Notes under the pieces: model-generated
Told to the model about the DNA's origin: nothing
What the model saw: the letters and a program-made list of their open reading frames with translations, nothing else
Database searches by the model: none
In this document: positions 17,666-18,971 of the stretch, one piece after another
How the letters are laid out: the number at the start of each line of letters is the position of its first letter
How positions within the stretch are numbered: the stretch's first letter is position 1
DNA from: Pleurotus djamor
Taxonomy: Eukaryota > Basidiomycota > Agaricomycetes > Agaricales > Pleurotaceae
Assembly: GCA_029747585.1 (NCBI GenBank)
Contig: JAPEVF010000862.1
Span: 1-18,971 of the forward strand
DNA length: 18,971 bases
Direction of reading: 5' to 3'
Translations under genes and position numbers: made by a program

Positions 17666-18590
17666 AGGGGAAGGGAGGGCTGGGAGCAGGGTCATAGTCA
17701 GTGCCGGTGGACAAAGGGTAGCCAATACAACGATGATAAGTACGCACTCTTGTTTAATCTACCTTCAATAAACTTGTTTCTTCCTTCCTTTGATGATTTG
17801 GGGTGATTTTTTCGTGGTGTTGCCTCCGGGGGTTGGGTGTCCAACCAAATCACTAACCCTTTGATTCAGCCTCGCGTAAGCATATCAGAAGTCGAACATA
17901 CAGCTTACCTTCACAGGGATACAACGTTTCGGTCGAATGGACAAGGTTCGAGCGAGAAAACAAGGGATCTACGCGTGAGGGGGAAAATCAAGGAATCAAC
18001 AATTAGTAAGTTCTACGCCGTGTAACACCACTGAAACCACTCACATATACTTTGCATAGGACATCGCATCGTTTCCGCAGCATTTCCCCAGCCTGCCGGA
18101 CGATTTTCGAAAATTCGTCCATGGAGCGTCCTCCATGGTCGACATTTTGAAAACGCGTCCAACCCTCTCGAAAACCAGGGACAATGTGTGCTGATGCCAT
18201 TTGTAACTCGGGCGTATACTTGCATTCGTCCAGTCTTTCGGTGTTGTCGAGTTATTCAAGGTTTTGTGCTTGATCGGGAGGAGAAACAAAGGTACCGTCC
18301 GCCACATCGCTGTCAGGGCTTTCGTATCAATACAGAGCAATGCATAGACGACGTACCTTCCGGGGACAGCAAGAAACTAGCCGGTCAATCAAGGTTCAAG
18401 CCTGTAAATCGAAAAATTCGAGATTTTCGGTGGATTTGGATGGCCTACGCACGAAAATATCATAATCCCATCGTGGGACTTCGTAAACTCGGCTGGACAT
18501 ACGTGTGTGATGTAGGAACTTGAGGGTATAGATGCATGAGGTCAGCGTTTCGGCGTCGGTGAGTTCTTCGAGAATTTGTGCGTTGGTACA
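17666..18590. other. Region with unassembled exon-like pieces
   Basis: About 0.9 kb. A plus-strand AATAAA is at about 17767-17772. On the minus strand, 18048-18200 reads an amphipathic stretch (MDEFSKIVRQAGEMLRKRC) ending at a GTATATGTGAG donor-like site. It could be spliced to a short exon at about 17905-17966 that ends AAG before GTAAGC. On the plus strand 18188-18523 is open for 111 codons (Arg/Cys-rich) without a recognisable domain. None of these reaches the level of a gene call. Confidence 0.3.
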
Positions 18591-18971
18591 TCAGGAAAAC
18601 ATCATTTTTACCAGGAGCAGATGGAAGCTAGATAAGATCAAGAAGCTGTGGGAGAAAGGTATCTTGTATATCTNAAAATAGAAAAAGCGCTTAAAGTTAT
18701 GCTTTGTACAAGAGGTATGACAAAGCAAGAAAAAGATGCTGTAATACTTACATAGCGAGCGCCAATGCTTCAAAAGCACAAAAAGCTGGAAAAGCTAGGA
18801 AAGCTAGGAAAGCTCTGAAAGCGTTGATAAACAAAACAAAAAAAATTGAGCAGTTATAATAAATGTGTATAAATCATACCACTTCATATTAACGCAAAAA
18901 GTATTTATTGCATAAAACTATATAGATGTTATACAGGAAGCGTAAAGAAGTTAAGAGCTAGCAGAAAAAAC
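18591..18971. other. AT-rich tail with Lys/Ala-rich frame remnant
   Basis: Base composition drops sharply here: long A-runs, AATAAATG, TATATAG, against near-balanced composition before. On the plus strand 18695-18859 is open for 54 codons. It begins SYALYKRYDKARKRCCNTYI, ends KKIEQL before TAA, and carries KARKARKALKAL in the middle. A stop (TAA, 18692-18694) and an N at 18674 lie just upstream. Such Lys/Ala coiled tails occur at the C-terminus of some fungal transposon proteins, but no catalytic motif is in view, so that link is only a guess. It may also be a degraded repeat or a different DNA source joined at a contig end. Confidence 0.4.
18781..18822 (+). repeat. Short tandem repeat, 9-bp unit
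   Basis: About four imperfect copies of AAAGCTAGG (AAAAGCTGG, AAAAGCTAGG, AAAGCTAGG, AAAGCTCTG). In the open frame they encode repeated K-A-R / K-A-L triplets. Confidence 0.6.

Noticed and set aside
1..18971. tRNA, rRNA or CRISPR features
   Set aside because: Scanned for TTCGA/TTCAA T-loop contexts and for regular spaced repeats; no candidate had the required arms or spacing.

Overview
ORGANISM. The window looks like nuclear DNA of a filamentous basidiomycete, probably an Agaricomycete. Genes are intron-split with short GT-AG introns (51-86 bp in the models here). Intergenic spaces are 0.3-2.7 kb. One gene is a seven-helix membrane protein of a type I know from Agaricomycetes, and there are two eukaryotic UbiA-family membrane proteins. 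I see no operons, Shine-Dalgarno sites, CRISPR arrays, rRNA or tRNA genes. Three single Ns (16283, 17498, 18674) each sit directly before an A-run and look like sequencing ambiguities. LAYOUT. (1) 41-1833, minus: a two-exon gene for a 576-residue membrane and coiled-coil protein of unknown function. (2) 2908-4161, plus: an intact five-exon gene for a 339-residue seven-helix membrane protein. It is followed at about 5059-5950 by a badly decayed second copy in the same orientation. (3) 6268-7192 and 10365-11281, both minus: two intact, about 86 % identical UbiA-superfamily proteins. Each has one large exon, one small intron and an identical-length 60-bp last exon encoding a final helix. Both have a TATA box about 38 bp before the ATG. 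(4) 14014-14331, plus: a small TATA-driven gene for an 85-residue Pro/Gln/Asn-rich protein. Its last exon has an old relative at 8762-9059. (5) About 14.5-17.7 kb: a patchwork of short minus-strand exon-like segments with good splice sites, including a modelled 202-residue protein (16359-17108), a possible relative (15317-15601), a duplicated leader (17567-17665) and two related hairpins (14742-14947). (6) From about 18.6 kb to the end: a sharply AT-rich tail with a Lys/Ala-rich reading-frame remnant and a 9-bp tandem repeat. HOW IT FITS TOGETHER. The main theme is local duplication followed by uneven decay. The order UbiA copy, spacer, Pro/Gln-rich gene occurs twice in the same orientation, with an intact small gene only in the second block. 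The seven-helix gene next door shows the same birth-and-death pattern. Two intact UbiA paralogues would suit a specialised-metabolite role (prenyl transfer or membrane terpene cyclisation), but no other obvious biosynthetic gene (P450, oxidase, transporter, cluster regulator) is in the window, so a cluster cannot be claimed. The most original candidate for something undescribed is the group of small Pro/Gln/Tyr-rich, intron-containing genes at 14.0-17.7 kb and their relics.
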